DNA of 31,210 nucleotides, taken from IMG/VR virus record IMGVR_UViG_3300007539_000114, positions 1-31,210 of that record, one strand, 5' to 3'. The notes under the pieces are model-generated. The model ran no database searches and was not told the origin of the DNA. It saw nothing but the letters and a program-made list of their open reading frames with translations. Positions 23,724 through 30,813 of this stretch are shown piece by piece. Source of the DNA: a virus. Numbering within the stretch: position 1 is the stretch's first letter; every line of letters starts with the position of its first letter. The position numbers and the translations under genes are program-made.

Positions 23724-24007
23724 GCGACCACTAAGCTAACACCTTAGTATACGACCACTAAGGATATGACCACTAAGCGACCATTTGGACTTTAAAACTT
23801 TTCGGGATTTGAACATATATATGCAATTCTTATATTGCTCTTTGTAAACTATATATGTTTTCTTAGGTAAGTTAAAATAGGGTCAAATGGTAAAATAGCT
23901 TAATTCCGTATTCATTACATACACTTAACCGCGACCACTAGTTGACCACTTGACCACTTCATCGTGTGCTACAGGCCTATCATTCGCTCACTAATGTGGC
24001 CACTAAC
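23724..24007. repeat. Control region B: second copy of AT-rich core and iterons
   Basis: Bases 23714-24095 hold no gene. GACCACTAA units lie before the core (CACTAA at 23729, 23756 and 23771), including a dyad TTAGTA-TACGAC-CACTAA at 23744-23761. Then come CCATTTGG (23781), AAACTTTTC, an AT-rich stretch with ATATATAT, GGTCAAATGGT (23881-23891), a GACCACT cluster with CACT cores at 23936, 23947 and 23955 (spacing 11 and 8), and GTGGCCACTAAC (23996-24007). The order and spacing follow control region A, while the additional repeats lie on the opposite side of the core. This sits in the middle of the head genes, an unusual place for an origin. Confidence 0.8.
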
Positions 24008-24028
24008 CTAGAGATAGCTTGCAAACTA

Positions 24029-24037
24029 TGATACACT
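24029..24037 (+). promoter_or_regulatory. Probable promoter of the antirepressor-like gene
   Basis: TGATACACT (24029-24037) is identical to the extended -10 at 5263 and 28288. It lies 59 bases before the ATG at 24096 and just downstream of the last repeat (CACTAA 24001-24006), so a protein bound to the repeats could affect polymerase access. Confidence 0.55.
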
Positions 24038-24095
24038 ATAGACCAGTAAGAGTAAGTTATACCGCGCCCGGTAGAGGCGATGGAGGCATTACAAG

Positions 24096-24854
24096 ATGAA
24101 GAAGTTCCTCGGCATCCCGTTCCTCAATGTTAACACCAGTGCTAAGGCCTGGCTCGATATTAAGGACTTGGCAGAATACTTAGAGGTGGGCGTTAATGTT
24201 CTTAAGAGCAGAGTCTTGTTTTCAGACGCCGCGCCCTTCAGGGCGATCCGCCCAAGAGTAGATGACCTTGAGCAGCTAAAGGACCTTCCGACCTTCGCTA
24301 GTAGACCAGGCATGTTCTTCGATCTGGACTTCGCGCTCGCAGCTTGCTTTAGCATGAGCCACGAGCCCGCCAGGAAGATGCGCGACCAAGTTATCTACAT
24401 TCTTAACAACCTGTTCTATGATGGCTTCGTGTCCCTCAAAAACTATAACCTCGACCTGGAAACAAGACGCGCCCTCACCGCTTATGTCTGTGGGGTAGAT
24501 CACTACTTAGACATCGTTAAAGATCGCTGGGACATGTATGACCAGTGTCGCGGGACATCGTTAGCGCCGATAGAAATCACGGTCGAGAAGCTATGTGTGC
24601 CTGACTTCTATTTGCACCGCAGCGAGATCACCAGAGTAAAGGCACTAGACTTAGCTATACATCTATTCTTGACACACTGCTATGTAGCGGAAGATACTTA
24701 CGACTCGGCTTTAGCTGAGCTCTTAGGTATAATGGGCATCAGTAGAGATGCTGGCATCGCGAGTGAAGATCAGGAGGCTGAGCTTCGAGAGTGGGTCATC
24801 GAGCATCATAACTCTAAACTTAAAACTATAGGAGATACTGATGAAGAAAGTTGA
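24096..24854 (+). CDS. BRO-N/antirepressor-like protein (252 aa)
   Basis: The N-terminal 120 residues resemble the BRO-N domain of phage antirepressors. WLDIKDLAEYLEVGVNVLKS (19-38) matches the W-F-x-x-K-D-V-A-E-x-L-G-x opening, and FASRPGMFFD followed by SHEPARKMRDQVIYILNNLF corresponds to the E-S-G-L-Y-x-L ... S-K-K-P-E-A-K-x-F-x-x-W-V-x-x-x-V-L-P segment. The rest (about 125-252) is acidic, helical and unrecognised. GGAGG lies nine bases before ATG; the gene overlaps the protease gene by 14 bases. It sits alone between control region B and the head genes, so it may act at those repeats. The resemblance is by eye and needs a profile search. Confidence 0.5.
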   Translation: MKKFLGIPFLNVNTSAKAWLDIKDLAEYLEVGVNVLKSRVLFSDAAPFRAIRPRVDDLEQLKDLPTFASRPGMFFDLDFALAACFSMSHEPARKMRDQVIYILNNLFYDGFVSLKNYNLDLETRRALTAYVCGVDHYLDIVKDRWDMYDQCRGTSLAPIEITVEKLCVPDFYLHRSEITRVKALDLAIHLFLTHCYVAEDTYDSALAELLGIMGISRDAGIASEDQEAELREWVIEHHNSKLKTIGDTDEES

Positions 24855-25863
24855 CCTATTCTCGCTCTGGACGCCCATCAATATCCAGAAGTCCCAAGGC
24901 GACGGTGCCGAGGAGCCTCTCAAGGGGCCCATCGCTGGCATCGTTAGCACTGAGGCTACTGACTTGCAGGGCGACAGCATCATCCAGGCTGGTTGCGACT
25001 GGGATTACTTCTTACGGCGCGGCTGGCTTAACTACGAACACCAGCAGGGCCCTGAATATATTGTAGGCTATCCGACGTTAGTGAAGCCAACAGTACATAA
25101 AGGGCAGCCTGCTACAATGATCGAAGGTTATTTACTCCTCGACCGGCCTAGAGCTAAAGAGGTCTATGAGTCAGCTCGTGCTATACAAAAGGCAGCCGAC
25201 GGGCGAAGCATCGGCTTCTCCGTTGAAGGCCAGGTTATGGAGCGCGACTCTAAAAACCCCAAGATCATCACAAAAGCCCGCATCTTAAATGTGTCGGTAA
25301 CAGCTCATCCCGTCAACCCTGATGCCCGACTTGAAGTTTTAGCTCGTAGTCTACTAGAGTTAGAACCACAAACAAGTATTGGCGAAAGCGATAATGTGTC
25401 TGCTACACTAGCCGAAACCCTTAAACTTGAAGAGGTATCTATGCCCACAGACACTACTGAGAAGGGGCTAGTTGGCTATCAGGAAGCAGCTAAACCGGAC
25501 CCGGAAGCTGCGCTCTCGCCAGTAGCACCACAATCACTTGACGGTCAACCGTCATCTAAATCCGCTGAGTCTGAAGAAGACATGGCCGTTCTTCTTGAAG
25601 GCATGATGCGTCGTGTCATGAAGGAAGAGATGGCTAAGATGATGTCTGATGAAGTGGAGAAGATGATGGACCAGGCGAAAGGCTACTACAGCAAGGATAA
25701 AGTATCTGACGCTGAAAAGAGTGCCGACTTGCGCCCACCTATGGTATCATTACCACAGATGCAGACTTTACTTGGTAAGGTCTTCCCTCAACTCCCAGCT
25801 TCGGAGCAACGAGCGATGGCTCGTAAACTGCTCTCTGCGGCTAAAAGCTATCACTCTAACTAA
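24841..25863 (+). CDS. Prohead protease with C-terminal scaffold-like region
   Basis: This 340-residue protein begins with a herpesvirus/HK97-type prohead protease domain (about 28-170). NYEHQ gives the catalytic H67, and GRSIGFSVEG (121-130) the catalytic serine, probably S123. The later strand ARILNVSVTAHPVNPDARL matches the family's E-V-S-x-V-x-x-P-A-N-P-x-A segment, but an asparagine (N150) stands at the usual acidic position. After residue 200 the protein is acidic, proline-rich and then helical (MMRRVMKEEMAKMMSDEVEK), like a scaffold. AGGAG lies six bases before the ATG. The enzyme cleaves scaffold and capsid proteins during head maturation. Confidence 0.88.
   Translation: MKKVDLFSLWTPINIQKSQGDGAEEPLKGPIAGIVSTEATDLQGDSIIQAGCDWDYFLRRGWLNYEHQQGPEYIVGYPTLVKPTVHKGQPATMIEGYLLLDRPRAKEVYESARAIQKAADGRSIGFSVEGQVMERDSKNPKIITKARILNVSVTAHPVNPDARLEVLARSLLELEPQTSIGESDNVSATLAETLKLEEVSMPTDTTEKGLVGYQEAAKPDPEAALSPVAPQSLDGQPSSKSAESEEDMAVLLEGMMRRVMKEEMAKMMSDEVEKMMDQAKGYYSKDKVSDAEKSADLRPPMVSLPQMQTLLGKVFPQLPASEQRAMARKLLSAAKSYHSN
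25441..25863 (+). CDS. Possible nested scaffold protein from an internal start (140 aa)
   Basis: An in-frame ATG at 25441 (M201 of the protease) follows AGAGGT at 25431-25436, a plausible ribosome site, exactly where the protease domain ends and the helical scaffold-like region begins. Lambda C/Nu3 and other phages make scaffold from such internal starts. Here it is inference from placement. Proteolytic release of the same region is an alternative. Confidence 0.35.
   Translation: MPTDTTEKGLVGYQEAAKPDPEAALSPVAPQSLDGQPSSKSAESEEDMAVLLEGMMRRVMKEEMAKMMSDEVEKMMDQAKGYYSKDKVSDAEKSADLRPPMVSLPQMQTLLGKVFPQLPASEQRAMARKLLSAAKSYHSN
25742..25755 (+). promoter_or_regulatory. Possible internal promoter before scaffold and capsid genes
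   Basis: TGGTATCAT (25742-25750), identical to the site at 9388, lies inside the end of the protease gene, within TGGTA-TCAT-TACCA. It is 139 bases upstream of the next ATG. It may be a coding coincidence. Confidence 0.3.
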
Positions 25864-25888
25864 CTCTCATCCACTCACGGAGGATATT

Positions 25889-26416
25889 ATGTCTGAGAAT
25901 ATCGAACAGACTGTTGACCTTAACCGTATCGAGACGCTCCTTGTTGACCTCAACAAGAGCCTCGTTGCTCAGCAAGAGGCTGCTGCCGAAGCTGACGTAG
26001 ACACTAACGACAGCGTTGAAGCCATCGCTAAGGGCGCTGACGCTATCGTCGCTCAGAACAAAGAGGCTGTAGAGTCTCTTACTAAGGGCATGGACAGCAT
26101 CATCGAGCGCCTCGACCGCCTCGATGCACTTGTAGCTAAGTTTGACGAGCTCGACGCTAAGCTCACTAAGGGCCTTAAGGACCTCGGTGATGTCCCGGCT
26201 GCTCCTAAAGCTGTAGTTGCAGAGCCCGAAGCTGCTCCTGCTGATGTACAGCCTGCCGAGGCTGCTCCTGCACTTACTAAAGGCATGGTCATGGACAAGT
26301 GCCTCGCAGAGCTCCCAGGTGCAATCGGTGATCGCAAAGCACAGCTCATGAAGGGCATCGCTCGCCTTGACTCAAACTTCTCACCTGCTCAAGTAGCAGC
26401 TGACCTCAACCTTTAA
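25889..26416 (+). CDS. Helical scaffold-like or head accessory protein (175 aa)
   Basis: The start at 25889 is chosen because GGAGG lies about five bases upstream; an open frame farther upstream only overlaps the protease gene. The protein is acidic and helical: a coiled coil at about 10-100 (LNRIETLLVDLNKSLVAQQE, later ERLDRLDALVAKFDELDA), an A/P/E-rich linker at 100-128, and a compact C-terminal segment. Position directly before the major capsid protein and composition fit a scaffold or capsid-assembly protein. It carries five hydrophobic-X-K-G motifs (IAKG 47, LTKG 64, LTKG 92, LTKG 129, LMKG 153), which may be processing sites. Confidence 0.75.
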   Translation: MSENIEQTVDLNRIETLLVDLNKSLVAQQEAAAEADVDTNDSVEAIAKGADAIVAQNKEAVESLTKGMDSIIERLDRLDALVAKFDELDAKLTKGLKDLGDVPAAPKAVVAEPEAAPADVQPAEAAPALTKGMVMDKCLAELPGAIGDRKAQLMKGIARLDSNFSPAQVAADLNL

Positions 26417-26434
26417 TAGTAGGAGACTTCGATT

Positions 26435-27904
26435 ATGAATATCCCAGCACACAACGAAAACGTGAGAGTTGAAGACCTCGTTCGTCTTAACGATGCTCTC
26501 CGCAAATCTTCCACTGACTTTGGTCAAGTCGGCTATCAGACTGGCGCTGTTACTTCTGGCGCTGACAATGGCCCTCTTAGCCCACTCGTTCCTCAAAGCA
26601 TCGAGGGTAGCCTTGCTTCTGCAACGCACACCATGTCGGAGCTCGCTCTCTGGCCGATGATGCCTAAGTCTAACGTCAGCTCTACTCTTCACGAGTATAC
26701 TGTCATCAACGAGCATGGCTACGACCTCGACCCCTTCATCGGTGAAGGTGGCGGCGGTGAAAACGACTTCGCTACTAACATCTCTCAGTATGAGCGTAAG
26801 TCTGTTCGTATTAAGTACATGGCAGAGCGCCGCCAAATCTCTGACGTTGCAAGCCTCGTCGGAATGATTGGCGATAACCGCAGCGCTATCGCTGAGGAGA
26901 CTATGCGCGGAACCATGAACCTTATGCGTAAGGTCGAGCGCCAGATGTTCTACGGACGCGAGGCACTTAACTCTAAGGGCTTCGACGGGATCATCCAGCA
27001 GGTTCGTGATGGGGCTCCTGAGAATGTCATCGACGCTAAGGGCTCTACTCCTACTCCGCTTCTTCTCCAAGAGGCACTCGGTGAGGCTTACAGCTCGCCT
27101 AACTTTGGCCGCCCTGACTGCATCTACGTCGAGCCTCGCATGCACGCAGAGCTCATCAAGCAGAGCGTTGAGTCTGGTCGCCACGATCAGTTCCAGGTTA
27201 GCCAGAGCGGTAGCTTGACCTTCGGCAGCTCACAGCTCAGCATCATGGCGCCTTATGGACCTGTCCCTGTTAAGGCTGCTCCGTTCCTTCACTTCGCAAG
27301 CCGCCTTCCCGCAGGTGGCCACGGCAAAAACGCTCCTGCTAAGCCAGGCACCGCAGTCGCAGCTCGCGCTGAGTCTGTTGCTGGGAGCTCGCAGTTCCTC
27401 GCAGGCGATCCTGTCTACAAGTACCGTGTCCAGGCTGTTGGCGCTGCTGGTATCTCGCCTCTCTCTGATGCTGTCCAAGAAAACGTTAATACTGACGAAG
27501 AGGCGGTTCTAACCATCGCAGACCACGGTATTAACGCTGGTGATATTGATGAGCCCCTGTACTACCGCATCTACCGAACCTCTGGCAACGGCGCAGACTC
27601 TAGCTATCGCTTGATCGCTGAGGTTCCTGCTGTCCCTGAAGGCAACCCCACCCTCTTCGTTGACCTTGACGACGGTAATAACGGTCAGAAGTACGGCTGC
27701 TCACCGATTGTCTTCGCACAGCACGACCCACAGGTCATGGAGTTCGTTCGTCTCCTTGACTTCATCCGTCGCCCGCTGGCTGAGACTGCTTCTATCAAGC
27801 CCTTCCTCCTTATGCTCTTCGGATCACCTATCGTTAAGGTTCCAAGCAAGATGTTCTTGCTTGATAACTGCGGCGTTAGCGACACCGATAACTTCCGCGC
27901 ATAA
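26435..27904 (+). CDS. Major capsid protein with inserted Ig/FnIII-like domain
   Basis: This 489-residue protein is called the major capsid protein from its place after protease and scaffold and its HK97-fold-like composition. It has an extended N-arm, a charged spine-helix region (EETMRGTMNLMRKVERQMFY) and a C-terminal beta-rich axial region ending in PSKMFLLDNCG. Residues about 298-415 look like an inserted beta-sandwich of FnIII/Ig type: proline and glycine-rich entry, YKYRVQAVGAAGISPLSDAV, then YYRIYRTSGNG and VPEGNPTLFVDLDDG. Without the insert the protein would be about 370 residues. Such domains usually project from the capsid surface. AGGAGA lies eight bases before ATG. Confidence 0.87.
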   Translation: MNIPAHNENVRVEDLVRLNDALRKSSTDFGQVGYQTGAVTSGADNGPLSPLVPQSIEGSLASATHTMSELALWPMMPKSNVSSTLHEYTVINEHGYDLDPFIGEGGGGENDFATNISQYERKSVRIKYMAERRQISDVASLVGMIGDNRSAIAEETMRGTMNLMRKVERQMFYGREALNSKGFDGIIQQVRDGAPENVIDAKGSTPTPLLLQEALGEAYSSPNFGRPDCIYVEPRMHAELIKQSVESGRHDQFQVSQSGSLTFGSSQLSIMAPYGPVPVKAAPFLHFASRLPAGGHGKNAPAKPGTAVAARAESVAGSSQFLAGDPVYKYRVQAVGAAGISPLSDAVQENVNTDEEAVLTIADHGINAGDIDEPLYYRIYRTSGNGADSSYRLIAEVPAVPEGNPTLFVDLDDGNNGQKYGCSPIVFAQHDPQVMEFVRLLDFIRRPLAETASIKPFLLMLFGSPIVKVPSKMFLLDNCGVSDTDNFRA

Positions 27905-27928
27905 GATAGCTAACTAAGGAGACGACCC

Positions 27929-28249
27929 ATGTGGCAATACACACGCAAGCTGAGCCTCTCGCGTAGAAATATGACTCTGCGCTTCAGCAACCATAGCGTC
28001 GTGCTTGACCCGGATGGCGTCGTTATTTCTGAAGTTAGTGATGAGCTTGAGCGACAGCTTAAGGCTAATCCTGCATTTAGGAAGCTCCCAGAACCTCCGC
28101 AGCCTGAAGTAAAGGCAGAGCCCGCACCAGAGGCTGCGGAGGCTACCGAAGTTGCACCTGAATGTGATACAATGGATAAACTTAAAAGCAGTCGGAAGCG
28201 AGCCTCTTCGAGATCACGACGCAAGTCATCTAGCGACAAGCAGGACTGA
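27929..28249 (+). CDS. Hypothetical head-module protein with basic tail (106 aa)
   Basis: A small protein directly after the capsid gene, with AAGGAGA six bases before the ATG. The N-terminal 55 residues are mixed and may fold; the middle is rich in P, E and A (about 54-82), and the last 20 residues are a serine/arginine/lysine stretch (RKRASSRSRRKSSSDKQD). A basic disordered tail could bind DNA or the inside of the capsid. No family recognised. Similar small proteins after the capsid gene are often head or connector accessories. Confidence 0.7.
   Translation: MWQYTRKLSLSRRNMTLRFSNHSVVLDPDGVVISEVSDELERQLKANPAFRKLPEPPQPEVKAEPAPEAAEATEVAPECDTMDKLKSSRKRASSRSRRKSSSDKQD
28165..28173 (+). promoter_or_regulatory. 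Possible internal promoter
   Basis: TGATACAAT (28165-28173) matches the extended -10 pattern but lies inside the preceding gene. TTGCAC is only ten bases upstream of the hexamer, too close for a normal -35. Confidence 0.3.
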
Positions 28250-28287
28250 GACAAGGGGAGGTCAGAGCCCGCTGCGTTTATCCCCAT

Positions 28288-28296
28288 TGATACACT
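28288..28296 (+). promoter_or_regulatory. TGATACACT site before the connector gene
   Basis: Identical to the sites at 5263 and 24029. Transcription from it would start near 28303, leaving almost no leader and removing the Shine-Dalgarno AAAGGTG (28298-28304) of the following gene. It could therefore be a binding site rather than a promoter. Confidence 0.35.
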
Positions 28297-28313
28297 GAAA
28301 GGTGCATAAACAC

Positions 28314-29279
28314 ATGGCTATCCGCGACCTCATAACCCCTCAGTTTATTAAAGATACCTACGTCCTTGGTGTAGACCTCACCTTGGACGATGGGAGCCCC
28401 TACCCTGACGTTATTTACGAGCAGGCTATTGATGCGGCTGTTAACTATCTTGAGTTAGAGCTCGGCATCCAGATAGACCCTTTCCTTGTTAAAGGTGAGC
28501 GCCATGACGCAAGGGTCGAGAATAGAGAAGCCTTTTGGCCCTTCTCACTAGACCATAGACCAGTGAGGTCTGTGGAGAGACTGGCAATCACACACGGCAA
28601 CTATGACGCGGTAGAGATGCCTGCTGACTGGGCAGTTATTGCTTCTGGACCTCATGGCCAGATCAACTTAATCCCAACAGCATCTACAATCGGCTCCTTC
28701 TTCTTTGGAAGTGGAGTGCCTTTGTTATTTGGCGATGTCTTTAACCCTCATAGATATGTACCTAGCTACTTTAGCGTTGATTACCAGTCAGGCTTTACCT
28801 TCATCGACGGCTCTGCGGTTATACCACAGGGCGCGACTTCGGTAGAGGTTCCGATCTCGGAGCCCCTTCAAGGTGTTAAGCCAACTGTAGTGTTGACCGT
28901 TACTGATGCCCAGGGAGGCGCTGGCGCTCGCGTTAGAGCTTCTTCCACAGACAGCATCACTATCTCGGTCAGCACCGCGCCCACTACCGGCGACATGCTC
29001 ATCGACTACACTATACACACAGTAGACCCGGCCTTGATTAGAGCCATCGGCTTAATCGCGGCGTTAGCGCCCCTGGATATAGCGGGTGATCTTATCGCTG
29101 GCGCTGGTGTCGGGCAGTTTAGTGTTGGTGTTGATGGGCTTACTCAATCTATTGCGACCACCGCATCTGCTACTTCGGCGGGTTATGGCGCACGCATCAT
29201 CAGCTATCAGAAGCAGCTCAAAGACACTATGGGCGCCCTGAGAGCTAAGTACCGCATGATGAATATGTTTAGCGTTTAA
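28314..29279 (+). CDS. Probable head-tail connector / neck protein (321 aa)
   Basis: I chose the ATG at 28314, nine bases after AAAGGTG; an in-frame GTG at 28302 lacks a ribosome site. The N-terminus (about 1-130) is helical with aromatic strands. Residues about 165-240 look like a small beta domain, possibly Ig-like. The C-terminus, ALIRAIGLIAALAPLDIAGD followed by GAGVGQFSVGVDGLTQSI and SAGYGARIISYQKQLKDTM, is of a type I associate with phage head-to-tail connector proteins. Location after capsid and before the sheath-like gene agrees. Specific role in the neck is not certain. Confidence 0.6.
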   Translation: MAIRDLITPQFIKDTYVLGVDLTLDDGSPYPDVIYEQAIDAAVNYLELELGIQIDPFLVKGERHDARVENREAFWPFSLDHRPVRSVERLAITHGNYDAVEMPADWAVIASGPHGQINLIPTASTIGSFFFGSGVPLLFGDVFNPHRYVPSYFSVDYQSGFTFIDGSAVIPQGATSVEVPISEPLQGVKPTVVLTVTDAQGGAGARVRASSTDSITISVSTAPTTGDMLIDYTIHTVDPALIRAIGLIAALAPLDIAGDLIAGAGVGQFSVGVDGLTQSIATTASATSAGYGARIISYQKQLKDTMGALRAKYRMMNMFSV

Positions 29280-29290
29280 AGGAGGCTAAT

Positions 29291-30112
29291 ATGGATTTCC
29301 CATCAGTAGAACAGTCTCTATCGCTAACCAGAGCAGACTTCGACCTTAACACCTTCAGGCGCCTGATCGCTCAGAAGGGACTTGTCGTCCAGTGGCAACA
29401 GACCGCAGAGTGTCCATGTCAGCCTAAATCCGTAGATAGAGGCTTCGACCTTACAGATATAGACGATGTAGATAGCGGCACTGGTAATGTTTTAGGTTGC
29501 CCTGTTTGCAAGGGCTCTGGTCTAATCTACCACTCGCCACAAGATGTCCAGGCGATTATCACTAGCGCTGAAGGAGAGTATCTTAATGCTCGCTTCGGCG
29601 GTTATCGAGAAGGCCTAGTTAGCATCACACTTAACCCCGAGCACCTGCCAGTCTTCGGAGATCGCTTCACGCTTAAAGATAGCGTCATGCTTTACCGCGA
29701 GACTATCACAATGGTAGAGGGTAAAAACATATATGATCTTCGCTTCCCCATCGCTAGTCGCACTGTAACGCTGGCGACGGGTGAGGCGACACATGATATT
29801 ATCTACCTCCACATCGCAGACAAAGACACCGGGCTCGCGGTCGTGGGTGGAGATCACACAGAAGACTGGCGCGGGCCAGCACAAGGCTATGAAATTACAG
29901 CTGACGGTAAGTTCCAGCGCAATAACATCAATCGCCTTGAAGATGGGATGCGAGTCAGCCTCACTTACTTCATCCACCCCGCTTACACCGTAGTTAGCTA
30001 CCCCAACAGCATCCGAGACACCCGCATCCGAAAGAAGTCTAATGTAGATAAGCACGTCCCGATGCCCGTTAGAGTCCAAGCTAAGCTAGAGTTCTTAGAG
30101 TTGGAGGGCTAA
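29291..30112 (+). CDS. Neck protein with zinc-finger-like cysteines (273 aa)
   Basis: AAAGGAGG lies five bases before the ATG. Residues about 25-75 contain RLIAQKGLVVQWQQTAECPC and later GCPVCKGSG, giving CxC and CPxCxGxG pairs that could bind zinc as in rubredoxin- or DnaJ-type knuckles. The rest is beta-rich and ends in a basic segment, RDTRIRKKSNVDKHVP. In gene order it stands where neck or tail-completion proteins are encoded, between the connector and the sheath-like protein. The family is not recognised by name. Structural role is inferred from neighbours. Confidence 0.6.
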   Translation: MDFPSVEQSLSLTRADFDLNTFRRLIAQKGLVVQWQQTAECPCQPKSVDRGFDLTDIDDVDSGTGNVLGCPVCKGSGLIYHSPQDVQAIITSAEGEYLNARFGGYREGLVSITLNPEHLPVFGDRFTLKDSVMLYRETITMVEGKNIYDLRFPIASRTVTLATGEATHDIIYLHIADKDTGLAVVGGDHTEDWRGPAQGYEITADGKFQRNNINRLEDGMRVSLTYFIHPAYTVVSYPNSIRDTRIRKKSNVDKHVPMPVRVQAKLEFLELEG

Positions 30113-30115
30113 GAG

Positions 30116-30790
30116 ATGTTCGATCTACACTTTATACATGCGATTAAGAACGGCGTCCGGTACTTTAAAGCTGACCGCTTTATGTTCGACCCCTTATTTC
30201 CAAACGTAAGCGAGTCTATGAAGGCTCGCATGTTCCAGTGGTTGCAGGACAACGAGATTAAGTTCGACTCCAGCTACTCTGGAGGCGCTGCTGAAGGCTT
30301 ACCCCTGGTAGCAGTGGAGCTCACAGAGCAGTATTATGACCAGCAGGCACTAGCCAACGCAGCTTACAGCACCGTTGATGAAGAGGGGCGCGTCTTTCAC
30401 AGATACCACCTCTTCACCTCGCAAGAGGTCAGAGCCAATGTTTATGCAAAAGATATGGAGCAGATCAGGCTGATACATCGCCTCATCCAAGCCACTATGT
30501 TGCTATTCCATAAGTCTTTTATCAACGCTGGCTACCAGAATGTAGTATATACTGGCACTACTCCCTTAGTCCCAGACTTAGGTCTGGAGGGCGAAGGCCT
30601 CAATGTCTATGGGCGCCAAGTTAGGTATGCTGCTCTAAACTTGCTAGAAATCCCAGGGTATATTGAAGACCTTAACAGCATCGGTATCTATGACCCTCTC
30701 CTAGACATCCAAGTCCATCTGGAGGAGACAACTCCTGAAGAAAGTGGAGTATCTGGGGGAGTTAAGGTATCATCTAACTCAAACTCTTAA
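30116..30790 (+). CDS. Hypothetical neck or tail-terminator protein (224 aa)
   Basis: This 224-residue protein starts three bases after the previous stop, with GGAGGG seven bases upstream of ATG. It has a mixed alpha/beta composition with many aromatic residues (RVFHRYHLFTSQEVRANVYA), a YAALNLLEIPGY segment and a disordered C-terminus ending in S and N. Position immediately before a sheath-like gene is where myoviruses encode a tail terminator or neck protein. No diagnostic motif is seen. Confidence 0.6.
   Translation: MFDLHFIHAIKNGVRYFKADRFMFDPLFPNVSESMKARMFQWLQDNEIKFDSSYSGGAAEGLPLVAVELTEQYYDQQALANAAYSTVDEEGRVFHRYHLFTSQEVRANVYAKDMEQIRLIHRLIQATMLLFHKSFINAGYQNVVYTGTTPLVPDLGLEGEGLNVYGRQVRYAALNLLEIPGYIEDLNSIGIYDPLLDIQVHLEETTPEESGVSGGVKVSSNSNS
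30765..30773 (+). promoter_or_regulatory. Weak promoter-like site before the sheath-like gene
   Basis: AGGTATCAT (30765-30773) shares TATCAT with the sites at 9388 and 25742 but lacks the TG of the extended -10. It lies 40 bases before the ATG at 30814, the same distance as the 9388 site from its gene. Confidence 0.3.
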
Positions 30791-30813
30791 CACTAACCAA
30801 TAGGAGATCACCT

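Noticed and set aside
25721-25888. Upstream extension of the scaffold-like gene to 25721
   Set aside because: It runs through the end of the protease gene; GGAGG marks the start at 25889.
26381-27184. Minus-strand frame of 267 residues
   Set aside because: It mirrors the capsid gene, has no ribosome site and has shadow-like composition.
28255-28285. GGGGA/TCCCC hairpin as terminator
   Set aside because: Stem of five with a loop of about 20 bases and no T tract; too weak.
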